Positions 27,046-35,740 of a DNA stretch of 64,000 bases are shown here, one piece after another. The notes under the pieces are model-generated. The model saw nothing but the letters and a program-made list of their open reading frames with translations. It was not told the DNA's origin and ran no database searches. Positions within the stretch are counted from its first letter, which is position 1, and each line of letters begins with the position of its first letter. The DNA is from Microbulbifer hydrolyticus (GTDB taxonomy: Bacteria; Pseudomonadota; Gammaproteobacteria; Pseudomonadales; Cellvibrionaceae): assembly GCF_009931115.1 (NCBI RefSeq), contig NZ_CP047491.1, forward strand, positions 1,811,501-1,875,500, given 5' to 3'. The translations under genes were made by a program, and so were the position numbers.

Positions 27046-27085
27046 TTCTCGGGTGTTTCAGTACTTCGTATGAACGAAGTAGTAC

Positions 27086-27652
27086 TTAGATTTTGCCTAC
27101 CAGGTCGAGAGAGGGAGCGAGGGTTTCATCACCTTCTTTCCACTTGGCCGGGCACACTTCACCCGGGTGGGCAGCAACGTACTGGGCGGCCTTAATCTTG
27201 CGCAGCAGGTCCTGGGCATCGCGGCCGATACCGCCGGCGTTGATCTCCACGATCTGGATCTTGCCTTCCGGATCGATCACGAAAGTACCGCGGTCTGCGA
27301 TGCCTTCTTCTTCGATCATTACCCCGAAGTTGCGGGTGATGGTGCCGGTGGGGTCGCCGATCATCGGGAACTGGATCTTGCCGATGGTCTCGGAAGTGTC
27401 GTGCCACGCCTTGTGGGTGAAGTGGGTGTCAGTCGATACGGAGTAGATCTCAACCCCCAGCTTCTGGAACTCGGCGTAGTTGTCGGCCAGATCGCCCAGC
27501 TCGGTGGGACACACGAAGGTGAAGTCCGCCGGGTAGAAGAACACTACAGACCACTTGCCCTTGAGGTCCGCGTCGCTGACGTCAAAGAAGTCGCCGGACT
27601 GGTAGGCCTTGGCGTTGAAGGGTTTGATTTCGCTGTTGATGTAGTTAGCCAT
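27086..27652 (-). CDS. ahpC: Alkyl hydroperoxide reductase subunit C (peroxiredoxin)
   Basis: This cytosolic 2-Cys peroxiredoxin reduces hydrogen peroxide and organic hydroperoxides. The 188-residue product has the peroxidatic Cys48 in [17 protein letters not shown] and the resolving Cys near 167 in [10 protein letters not shown]. The C-terminal LDLVGKI tail is the normal YF-type end region. The ATG is at 27652. The upstream 190 bases are AT-rich and contain several ATAG/CTAT and GAGAATCATT-type words, but no complete OxyR or Fur site is convincing. It is the first gene of the ahp operon. Confidence 0.97.
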   Translation of the reverse strand: MANYINSEIKPFNAKAYQSGDFFDVSDADLKGKWSVVFFYPADFTFVCPTELGDLADNYAEFQKLGVEIYSVSTDTHFTHKAWHDTSETIGKIQFPMIGDPTGTITRNFGVMIEEEGIADRGTFVIDPEGKIQIVEINAGGIGRDAQDLLRKIKAAQYVAAHPGEVCPAKWKEGDETLAPSLDLVGKI

Positions 27653-27842
27653 GGTATTTCCTTGTCTCCTGAGATTGAGTCTGCCCCGTGTTTGGGGCGT
27701 GGGTGATCGGGAATGAGGTAAATACTATTAGCTGAGAATCATTGATTGAAATTATTGATATCTATGGCTCTGATTGCTATGGGCAATGATATTTGTCTGT
27801 CTGATAGTTTCCTGGTCATCAGTTGTGATGTCTTCCGGCAAT

Positions 27843-27868
27843 AAAAAAGCGGGCCCGAGGGCCCGCTT
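27843..27868 (-). terminator. Rho-independent terminator of the subtilase gene
   Basis: AAGCGGGCCC-GA-GGGCCCGCTT is a perfect 10-bp hairpin. On the minus strand it is followed by U6. It is located 30 bases after the protease stop codon. Confidence 0.92.
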
Positions 27869-27897
27869 AAGGTTTGAGACGTTGTGTCAGTCTGTTA

Positions 27898-30800
27898 TCA
27901 GACCAGCTTGCGTCTTCTCAGCAGTCCGGCCGCTGCCAGCAGGGCCAGCAGGTAGTACACGGAACCACCTTTTTTCTTCTTTTTCTCCGGCTCAGGCTGA
28001 GGCTCAGGTGTCACCGGAGTTTCAGCCGCGTTTACGGTAACAGTGACTTCCGCTTGTGAAGTCATCGCGCCATCACTGACAGAAACGGTGAAGGTGTGTT
28101 CGCCTTCGCCCAGGCCACTGACAGTCGGTGTGGCACTGTCCGCACCGTCGATGGTGCCCGGGCCGCTCCAGCTAAAGGTCAGTGCATCGCCGTCGGCGTC
28201 AGAGCTTGCGCTTGCATCAAGCTTCGCGCTTTCGCCTTCGGTGATGGTGACATCGCCGGCAACAGCCGCTACGGGCGCATCGCTGGCCGGGTTTACAGTT
28301 AACATGAAGGTCACGCTGCTGTAGTCCGAGGCAACGTTGTTGTCCCGCACGGTGACGGTAACTTCGGTCTCACCGGAGAAGTTTGCTTCCGGAGTGATGT
28401 CGAAGGTGGAACCGGCATCGTGGCCGTGGATGGTCGCAGAGATGTGTGCGCCGCTGACTTCGATGGTGTTGGGCACCGGGTCCGCGTCCACATACATTAC
28501 CTGGATGCCTTCGAGGGTTTCATCCTCGTTCACTACCTGATCGGCGATACCAGCAACAGAGATATTGCCATTGACCACAATCTCCTGAGTGGAGGATTTG
28601 GCATCGGCAAATTCCATTGCGTTGTCCAGGCTGACCACCAGGGTTTGGCCGGCGGCGGACTCGTTCACACGAGCCTGGAACTTCACCTGCATGGCACTCT
28701 GCTCGGGACCTGAGTAGTCGTAACAGATCACCAGGTCATCGTGCAGGGTCTCGTCGAGGTTGTCGAAAGCGACGTTTTCTTTGCGGTAGCCGTTCATGGG
28801 GCCGGCAGATGTCAGGAAACCTTCACCCTGTTCGATACCAATAGCGCCGTCGGTCAGATCGCCGCTCAGGTTGTCGTAGGCCATAACGATTTCATGCATG
28901 CCTTCGCTGAAGTCGATGCCATTGCGCATGATTACCTGGAAGTCCACTTCGGTACCGGTTTCCTGATCGACGATATTGTCGTACTCGAGGAATACCAGGT
29001 CGCCGAGGTCGGGACGTTCTTCGGCATACTGGTTGGCGATGGTCAGGCCGCGCACTTCATCCGGGGAGTTGTAGTAATCCGCAGTGAAGTTGCCGCGCCA
29101 GAAGGGCATCACACCGGACATGACAAAGCCGGTGCCCGCTGGGCGGTGCCAGTTCCACATCCACCAGTTCTCGTCCATATGCAGGAGGCCGTTCGGCAGG
29201 ATGTTGACGAAACCTTTGTGCGGCAGGCCGAACAGAGGAATTTCCGCATCTTCTTTCCAGAACAGCCACTCGGTAGATACCTGGGCGACAGTGCGCCAGT
29301 CGGCACCACCTTCCCACAGGCCGGGTAGCGGGCGGATATTGAACTCCAGCAGGTCAATGTATTTACCGTCGGAGTACTCGTCGATCATCGGCGTGTGACA
29401 CATCTGATCAGTGGCGTTGGTGGTTACCACATAATCGCGCGGCAAATCGCGGGTAGTCGGCTGCAGGCCAGCGAGGCTGATCAGGCCGTTTTCGGTTGCC
29501 AGGTTCTCAATGTTGGAGGATGAGTTTACGGAACCTTCTACCAGCGTCAGACCTTCCGGCAGAGACGCCTTGATGTCGTAGCTGCGATCGGCGGATTCCA
29601 GGTTCTGACGGACATCGAGGGTAAAGTCGAGAACGTCGCCCGGTTTGGCGGTCTTCTGGCTGATTTCCAGGTTGACCTCGTCCTTGCCGCGTTCAACACG
29701 TACCGCGGAAAGACCGATACTGCCCGGCGCACCGGTGACACCCAGGTCGAATGCACCGTAGTACACATCGCCCTGCGTCGCTTCCGGCAGGTCCCAGTCC
29801 AGCATGATGTCCACGGCGCTGCCGCCGGTATTGGAATCCGGGGTGGTGATGGTCATGTTTTCCGTGTTGGAGTTGGAACCAATCACGGCATAACCGCCGG
29901 TTACCTTGCCTGCTAGGTGAGGAGAAATACCGTGACCGGCTGCTGAAGAGTTGTGAATCACCGCCCAGTAGGTGCCGGGTTCCGGGTTGTTAATCACACA
30001 GAAGTTGTTGACGCCCGGGTGGAAGGACGTACACACCAGTTCCTCCTGGTACTCCTCGGTGCTCTCGAAGTCAGCGCCGTTACCATTGCGATCGATGCCG
30101 AGCATCACCGATGGATTGCGATCCAGATCTTCAGGATTGACTGCATCGTAATCGTAGGCCTCGACCACCAGCTGCTTGGTGTCTTCGGGCACATCGATCA
30201 GCATCCAGCCCCAACCGCGGTCTTCGCCCATGTTGCCAGGGGAGACGTAGATGTTGCCACGGCCCAGATCAAATTCATGCACGGTTGCCTTGGTCAGGCC
30301 ATACTCGCGCACTTCAAATGAACCGGTTTCCGGCAGCTCCAGACCACCAACAATTTCGCGGCCCTGTTCGCGGTGGATTTCCATTGCTACCTGATCGGGC
30401 AGCGCACCGCGATTGAACGCGGCAACTACCGGAAGGTGGCTGCGCGGCGAGGCACCACTGGTTTCGGTCAAAATTACATCGCCAAAGAACCAGAGCTTGT
30501 CCGTGTCAACCGATGGCAGGTCTTCGAACGGCGTCTGAGACACGGCGTCGAACATATCTGCCAGCTCCACGGTGACCATGATGGTCTGCTCTTCGCCGGC
30601 ACGCAGCGAAAACTGCTCCGGGCTGACCTTCACTTTGGCATCGGAGTTGTACTTGTCCTCGGCAGTCGCGTTCCAGGTGCCATCTTTCGTGGCTTTCAAG
30701 GTGCGGATCCAGGAACAGGTTTCCCTGCAGTCCTTGTTTACCATCGAAGGTGTGTTCAACCACTCGACTCGGCCGCCTTCGGAGGGGTTGGCTGCGACGT

Positions 30801-33102
30801 AGTTGTCGATGGTTTCATTCATTACCAGGCCAGCTTCTGCCGCCGCGGCAATGTTGAGGCTGCCAGCACCCTGACGGAAGGAGTTGGTCAGGGGGATCTT
30901 GCGACCGTAGTTGTCAGCGCCGTGCGCCTCTCCTGCGGTCAGCATCAGTGCGGACTGGATTTCCGCAGGGGTCCACTCCGGATGTGCCTGTTTCACCAGG
31001 GTCATGGCGCCAGCAACCTGCGGAGAGGCCATGGAGGTGCCGCTCATAAAGGTCCAGTCGCTGGGGAATGGCATGTTGGTGAAGGGCTGGTCGTCCGCAT
31101 TGGCCGCATAGACATCAACACCGGGTGCCGCAATCGCAGGTACCAGGTAGTTGGTGTTGGTAATGCTGGGGCCCGCAGAGCTGAACGGGGCCATGATATT
31201 ACCCGCTTCAGGGTCTGTACCGTAGGTGGTGACACCCGCGGTGATCTCGGCCATGTTGACCGCGTCCTGGTTGGCATTCAGCCATCCGTACAGGTTCGAA
31301 CGGGCGCTGGCATCGATGTGGATACCGGGAATGACATAAGCATCTGCGACCAGGTTATCGCTGTAGCTCACGTTGCCGAGTACAAAACCTTCAGCGCCAC
31401 CAGCGGCAACGTTTTCGGCTTTTGCGACCCGCGCAACCTCACCGCGGTCACACAGTACGATTACCGGCTGTGTGCTCTCGTCGACATCGAGGGTGTCCGG
31501 GTCATCCGCAAAATCAAACGTGCCCGCCGGGAACGGCTGTTCACACAACTTTGAATCCATGGTGGAGTTCGGGTTTGCGTAATGGCCGGCATAAACAATA
31601 CGTCCAGCAATGCCATCGGAGTAACTGACCCCTTCAAAGGTTTTGCCATTCACCCGCCAGGTCTGGTTGGTGCCACCGGTAAAGTTGCCGATGGTTTTTT
31701 CCGCTTCCCGCAGTACCCGGTCATGGGTGAGGGCGCCGACCGAAGTCAGCCACGGCGAAGTGTGGTCTGTAGACCAGTAGGAACCGTAGTTCCCGGCAGC
31801 AACGGCGACAGAGATACCCGCTTCACGGGCAGACAGGAACGCCAGTTCCATCGGGTCTTCCCACGGGAAGGATTCAGCCCCACCAATGGAGAAGTTGATG
31901 ACATCAACACCGTCGGCGATCGCGTCGTCGATGGCGGCGAGGATGGCTTCTTCCGGGCAGCCGGCAAACTCATCGCCTGCACTACCGGCATAACATACCT
32001 GATAGGAGATGATGTTGGCATGCGGAGCGATGCCGGACGTCTTCGGAAAGTTGAACGGCAGATCGATACCGTCGGAAGTGGTAACGTTTTCCGGTGCCTG
32101 CAAAGGCGTATCCATCACCACGTTACCGCCTGCGGTGCTGGCGGTATGGGAGCCGTGTCCGTTGTAATCCTCGCCATTGGTGGGGCGACGGTTGGAGGAC
32201 GGCGTCCAGTATTTGTAGGCGTCGGTAATCACCGAGTAGGAGTGAACGCCGATCAGCTTGTCATTACACAGTGAGGCATTTTCGACACAGTCACCCACGT
32301 AAACACCTTCACCCAGCGGGTTGGTGTGTTCGTAGCCATCGCCGCCGACTTCGGCAAAGGCGACGTGATCGGTATTGATACCGGTATCGATGATACCGAG
32401 GATCATACCTTCACCCTGGTAGGGGACGCCGCTGGTTACCGTGCCATCGTGTACCTTGTCGGCGCCGAGGAATTCAACCGAACGGTCTGAATGCAGGTCG
32501 AAAATACGGGATGGGGTAATGCGTTTTACGCCCGGCATTTCAGCCATACGCATCGCCTGGTCCTGGGTCATGCGTACTGCCATGCCGTTGGTGGCCATGG
32601 TGAACTGCTTCTGCACTTCAAAGCGAATGCCTTTCGCTTTCGCTTTACCCATCAGGTCAGACTGTGTACGACTGAGCTGGTCACGGTATTGCTGTACTGC
32701 GCGGCTATTTTTCAGGTCTTTGAAATTGCCAGTCGGGTTGGAACGCATACCGCTCTGCAGCTGACGAATATCGTTGCTGTAATTTACAACCGGTTCGTCG
32801 CTCAACTGCACGATGTAGGTAACATCGCCGGAGACATTTTCCTGTGGCTCAAAGACGGGGCTTTTGCTGCCGTCGCGCACCTGGTTGGTGCCGGGTTGTC
32901 TGTTCTCGTAGATGCTTCCCTGGAGATTTATCGTACCTTCTTCCACCTGACCCTGGATCATGTCCATTGTCAGCTTGGATGCGTGAAGCCCCGTACGATA
33001 TCCCGAACCCGAGTCTATCGCGGCGGCGCCACCGGCTACATACAGCGCGGTGACACTGGCGATAAGACACTTCGAGAAGCGTGCCTTATTGGCATTAGTC
33101 AT
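27898..33102 (-). CDS. Very large secreted subtilisin-like protease with GlyGly-CTERM tail
   Basis: This exported S8-family serine protease has 1734 residues. In order: a signal peptide (about 1-28), an inhibitor I9-like propeptide (about 90-200), and a catalytic domain with Asp239 (IIDTGIN), His316 (GHGSHTAS) and Ser690 (MSGTSMASP). A protease-associated (PA) insertion spans about 490-620. Long beta-rich regions follow, then cadherin/Ig-like repeats (about 1530-1690) and a PEP-rich spacer. The C-terminus is GGSVYYLLALLAAAGLLRRRK, the GlyGly-CTERM signal read by rhombosortase after type II secretion. The start has AAGGA upstream. The enzyme likely degrades proteins outside the cell. No rhombosortase gene is in the window. 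Confidence 0.93.
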   Translation of the reverse strand: MTNANKARFSKCLIASVTALYVAGGAAAIDSGSGYRTGLHASKLTMDMIQGQVEEGTINLQGSIYENRQPGTNQVRDGSKSPVFEPQENVSGDVTYIVQLSDEPVVNYSNDIRQLQSGMRSNPTGNFKDLKNSRAVQQYRDQLSRTQSDLMGKAKAKGIRFEVQKQFTMATNGMAVRMTQDQAMRMAEMPGVKRITPSRIFDLHSDRSVEFLGADKVHDGTVTSGVPYQGEGMILGIIDTGINTDHVAFAEVGGDGYEHTNPLGEGVYVGDCVENASLCNDKLIGVHSYSVITDAYKYWTPSSNRRPTNGEDYNGHGSHTASTAGGNVVMDTPLQAPENVTTSDGIDLPFNFPKTSGIAPHANIISYQVCYAGSAGDEFAGCPEEAILAAIDDAIADGVDVINFSIGGAESFPWEDPMELAFLSAREAGISVAVAAGNYGSYWSTDHTSPWLTSVGALTHDRVLREAEKTIGNFTGGTNQTWRVNGKTFEGVSYSDGIAGRIVYAGHYANPNSTMDSKLCEQPFPAGTFDFADDPDTLDVDESTQPVIVLCDRGEVARVAKAENVAAGGAEGFVLGNVSYSDNLVADAYVIPGIHIDASARSNLYGWLNANQDAVNMAEITAGVTTYGTDPEAGNIMAPFSSAGPSITNTNYLVPAIAAPGVDVYAANADDQPFTNMPFPSDWTFMSGTSMASPQVAGAMTLVKQAHPEWTPAEIQSALMLTAGEAHGADNYGRKIPLTNSFRQGAGSLNIAAAAEAGLVMNETIDNYVAANPSEGGRVEWLNTPSMVNKDCRETCSWIRTLKATKDGTWNATAEDKYNSDAKVKVSPEQFSLRAGEEQTIMVTVELADMFDAVSQTPFEDLPSVDTDKLWFFGDVILTETSGASPRSHLPVVAAFNRGALPDQVAMEIHREQGREIVGGLELPETGSFEVREYGLTKATVHEFDLGRGNIYVSPGNMGEDRGWGWMLIDVPEDTKQLVVEAYDYDAVNPEDLDRNPSVMLGIDRNGNGADFESTEEYQEELVCTSFHPGVNNFCVINNPEPGTYWAVIHNSSAAGHGISPHLAGKVTGGYAVIGSNSNTENMTITTPDSNTGGSAVDIMLDWDLPEATQGDVYYGAFDLGVTGAPGSIGLSAVRVERGKDEVNLEISQKTAKPGDVLDFTLDVRQNLESADRSYDIKASLPEGLTLVEGSVNSSSNIENLATENGLISLAGLQPTTRDLPRDYVVTTNATDQMCHTPMIDEYSDGKYIDLLEFNIRPLPGLWEGGADWRTVAQVSTEWLFWKEDAEIPLFGLPHKGFVNILPNGLLHMDENWWMWNWHRPAGTGFVMSGVMPFWRGNFTADYYNSPDEVRGLTIANQYAEERPDLGDLVFLEYDNIVDQETGTEVDFQVIMRNGIDFSEGMHEIVMAYDNLSGDLTDGAIGIEQGEGFLTSAGPMNGYRKENVAFDNLDETLHDDLVICYDYSGPEQSAMQVKFQARVNESAAGQTLVVSLDNAMEFADAKSSTQEIVVNGNISVAGIADQVVNEDETLEGIQVMYVDADPVPNTIEVSGAHISATIHGHDAGSTFDITPEANFSGETEVTVTVRDNNVASDYSSVTFMLTVNPASDAPVAAVAGDVTITEGESAKLDASASSDADGDALTFSWSGPGTIDGADSATPTVSGLGEGEHTFTVSVSDGAMTSQAEVTVTVNAAETPVTPEPQPEPEKKKKKGGSVYYLLALLAAAGLLRRRKLV

Positions 33103-33546
33103 AGTTATTTATCCTTATTTGGCGGATTGCCGCCCATGCCTCGCAAGCCTTGGGTAAAAACTGCCGGCTGGAGCAATCCGCTATTTACCACTAAGTAAAA
33201 GGCGCGATTTTTATCGCTACCTGTTTTATATCGGAATTGGCGGCCGTGGAATATGGCGCCAGCCTGTGCACTGGTAACGGTTTGTAACACCCGCTTTTGT
33301 TTTTTTAGCAATGCTATTTATGTCATTTTTGACAGGTTGGGATTTTGTGAGGGTGTTGGCAAACGGTGTGCTATGCACAGTTTTCGTGAATTGTGTTCAG
33401 CGCCCAGTCACCGCTTTTTCGGTACAAAAAACAGCCTTTCAGGTGCGATTGACGAACGGGGCTTTTGTACTGTTTACGGATTCACCCAGACCGGTAGGGG
33501 GGCGCATGTTACTGGCGTGAGGAGGGCTGTCTGTCGGGGGCGTTGG
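33103..33546. other. Upstream region of the subtilase gene
   Basis: This 444-base gap contains no gene I can support. It holds a small hairpin (GGCGG-ATTG-CCGCC at 33121-33134) just upstream of the protease ribosome-binding site, and a dyad GCGATTTTTATCGC near 33210. A c-di-GMP riboswitch was looked for and not found. The protease promoter should be here. Confidence 0.5.
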
Positions 33547-34131
33547 TTAAAACAGCGTATTGACGATCATTCCCGGAACCAGCCCGGTGATGACAATGGC
33601 GATCAGTACCACCAGGCCATCGTGGGCAATCATGGCGAGCGCGAACGTTGCCAGAGCCAGGCCGGCGATGGTGGCGGAGAAGGGCACCACTTCCATCAAT
33701 GGCAAAAACAGGGCGATAGCGCAGCAGACCAGCGCGATCACAAAGCTGCCAACGCGCGAGACCAGTATCTCAAGGCGTGGGCTGAGCCACCGGTCGAGTA
33801 CCGCCGCGGGCTTTTTCAACCAGTGCAGGGCAAGGAGGAGTTTGCGCTGGGGGATCGAGCGCTGAAGAAGCCAGCCGGGCAGCCAGAAATGCGTGCGAAA
33901 GGCGAGCATTTGTATCGACACCAGCAAAACCAGTATTGCCATAAGCGTCGGAACCCCCGGGAGACCGGACAGGGGCGAGAACAGCACCAGCCCGGCGAGC
34001 AGCAGTATGGGTGCGAAAGAGCGAAGCCCGACCCGTTGCATCACCATTTCCAGTGACACGCGATCGCGCTTGCGTGCCAACGTTTCAAGCTGATACAGCA
34101 ACTGTGTGAGGCTGGTGATTTCCTCTGGCAT
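33547..34131 (-). CDS. ExoD-family membrane protein
   Basis: ExoD of Rhizobium affects exopolysaccharide production and alkali tolerance; the molecular role is unknown. From ATG 34131 the product has 194 residues. A cytoplasmic helix (TSLTQLLYQLETLARKRDRVSLE) is followed by GLRSFAPILLLAGLVLFSPLSGLPGVPTL-type membrane segments, and four or five hydrophobic stretches in total. The GxPxxxA membrane motif is typical of the family. A longer frame starting at 34236 adds 35 residues that do not look like ExoD. No ribosome-binding site clearly favours either start. Confidence 0.8.
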   Translation of the reverse strand: MPEEITSLTQLLYQLETLARKRDRVSLEMVMQRVGLRSFAPILLLAGLVLFSPLSGLPGVPTLMAILVLLVSIQMLAFRTHFWLPGWLLQRSIPQRKLLLALHWLKKPAAVLDRWLSPRLEILVSRVGSFVIALVCCAIALFLPLMEVVPFSATIAGLALATFALAMIAHDGLVVLIAIVITGLVPGMIVNTLF

Positions 34132-34494
34132 GGAGGTTTTGCCGAATTCCTTATGGGTTACAGTGTGGTTTGGAGGGGGCGAGATTACTCCGAGGCCAAC
34201 CGTCCTCACGCTATCCGGGACTTTCTGCATCTCCAAGCGTAGATGCCAGCAGAGTGCATAGGAACGAGGAGGACTAGCATTGGCATTTTTCGCGCCTTGG
34301 TCTAGGCTTGATACACGATCTCGACCTGCCTGTTGGCAGCTTGTTCGACCAAAAAGATAACGCTATTGAAATTGCTATCCTGGTGGCGCTCCCACTGACA
34401 TCACCGTCGACGAAAATGTAAGCCCGCGCTGGTATATCTGTACCCGTGGCCAGCCCACTAGTCTTCGCTTACCCCCGAGACCAAGGACATCGCT

Positions 34495-35709
34495 ATGAAA
34501 CTCGCCATTCTTTCCCGCGGTCCCAACTGTTACAGCACGCTCCGGTTCAAGGAGGCCGCCATCAGTCGCGGGCATGAGGTAAACGTGCTGGACACGCTCA
34601 AGTTTGCCATCGACCTGGAGCGGGGCGCGCCGGATCTGTATTACCGGCAAAAGGATATTGATGACTTCGATGCGGTGTTGCCGCGTATAGGCGCTTCGAT
34701 AACCTATTACGGTACCGCCGTAGTGCGACAGTTTCAGGAAATGGATGTCTTTTGCGCGAATACGGCGCACGGTATCAACAACTCCCGCGACAAACTTCGC
34801 AGCCTGCAATTGCTGAGCCGACATCATGTGGGGATTCCGCGCACGACGTTCGTGCACAGTAAAAAAGATGTGTTGCCGGCAATCGAGCGCGTTGGTGGGG
34901 CGCCGGTCGTGGTCAAGCTGAATGAGGGCACCCAGGGTATCGGTGTGTTGCTGGCGGAAACGGTCAAGCAGGCGGAGGCCATCATCGAGCTTCTGCAGGC
35001 ACAGAAGCAGAATGTCCTGATCCAGAAATTTGTTGCCGAGAGCAAGGGTAAGGATATACGGGCATTCGTGGTGGGTGATCGCGTGGTTGCGGCAATGCGC
35101 AGGGTGGCCCAGGGACAGGAGTTCCGCAGCAATGTGCACCGCGGTGGTATTGCCGAGCCTGTGGAACTGCCACAGGAGTATATCGACACCGCCGTGCGCG
35201 CGACCCAGATCATGGGGCTTCAGGTAGCCGGTGTTGATATGCTGGAAAGCAGTACCGGGCCGCAGATTATGGAAGTAAATTCTTCGCCGGGCCTCGAGGG
35301 AATCGAGACCTGTACCGGCCTGGATGTGGCCGGGGCGGTGATCGAATACATTGCGGCGCAGGTAGATTTCCCTGAAATTGACGTACGCCAGCGACTGACC
35401 GTGAGCAAGGGCTACGGTGTCAGTGAAATCTATATCCCCGAAGGGTCAAAGTTTGTCGGCCGCACGATCACCGAGACCCGCCTGAGCGAACACGATATCA
35501 ATGTGCTTACCCTGTACCGTGGCGCCAAGATTATCCCCAACCCCCGGTACGAGCGTGTGCTCGAGCCCAACGACAAGCTGCTGTGCTTTGGCAAACTGGA
35601 AGCCATGCGCGGCATGATCCCGGCGAAAACCCGCCGCAGACGTCAGCCGGAGATTGCTAACCTGGACCCTGATGCGGTCGCCGCGGTGGTCGCCGACGTT
35701 ACGGATTAG
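34495..35709 (+). CDS. RimK-type ATP-grasp ligase fused to an RCK_C (TrkA-C) domain
   Basis: The first 300 residues are a RimK-like ATP-grasp ligase: the start MKLAILSRGPNCYST, the substrate region IPRTTFVHSKKD, ATP-grasp residues PVVVKLNEGTQGIGV, and the metal site QIMEVNSSPGLEGIE. RimK adds glutamates to ribosomal protein S6. Residues about 300-380 (SEIYIPEGSKFVGRTITET through PNDKLLCFGKLEAM) are an RCK_C domain, normally a ligand-binding module of K+ channels and transporters. The tail is KTRRRRQPE followed by acidic residues. The fusion suggests that a small ligand or a transporter-like allosteric site controls the ligase. ATG 34495 has GGAC upstream only weakly. Confidence 0.85.
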   Translation: MKLAILSRGPNCYSTLRFKEAAISRGHEVNVLDTLKFAIDLERGAPDLYYRQKDIDDFDAVLPRIGASITYYGTAVVRQFQEMDVFCANTAHGINNSRDKLRSLQLLSRHHVGIPRTTFVHSKKDVLPAIERVGGAPVVVKLNEGTQGIGVLLAETVKQAEAIIELLQAQKQNVLIQKFVAESKGKDIRAFVVGDRVVAAMRRVAQGQEFRSNVHRGGIAEPVELPQEYIDTAVRATQIMGLQVAGVDMLESSTGPQIMEVNSSPGLEGIETCTGLDVAGAVIEYIAAQVDFPEIDVRQRLTVSKGYGVSEIYIPEGSKFVGRTITETRLSEHDINVLTLYRGAKIIPNPRYERVLEPNDKLLCFGKLEAMRGMIPAKTRRRRQPEIANLDPDAVAAVVADVTD

Positions 35710-35715
35710 CTGAGG

Positions 35716-35740
35716 ACCTGACCGTCATGGACGGTCAGGT
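35716..35740. terminator. Perfect hairpin between convergent rimK-like and RND genes
   Basis: ACCTGACCGTC-ATG-GACGGTCAGGT is an 11-bp perfect stem with a 3-base loop. It lies six bases after the rimK-like stop and includes the RND stop codon (35735-35737). It lacks a long T-tract, so termination may be partial or the hairpin may protect both 3' ends. Confidence 0.6.

Noticed and set aside
27653-27800. An OxyR site upstream of ahpC
   Set aside because: Several ATAG/CTAT words occur, but their spacing does not fit the four-element OxyR consensus; a GAGAATCATT Fur-like word matches only 10 of 19.
33103-33546. A c-di-GMP (GEMM) riboswitch upstream of the subtilase gene
   Set aside because: The conserved GEMM core words are not present on the minus strand and no matching paired helices could be found.
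34266-34360. A TTG-initiated 26-codon frame with a strong GAGGAGGA in front
   Set aside because: The predicted peptide has no signal, domain or compositional feature, and the frame is short. The purine run alone is not enough support.
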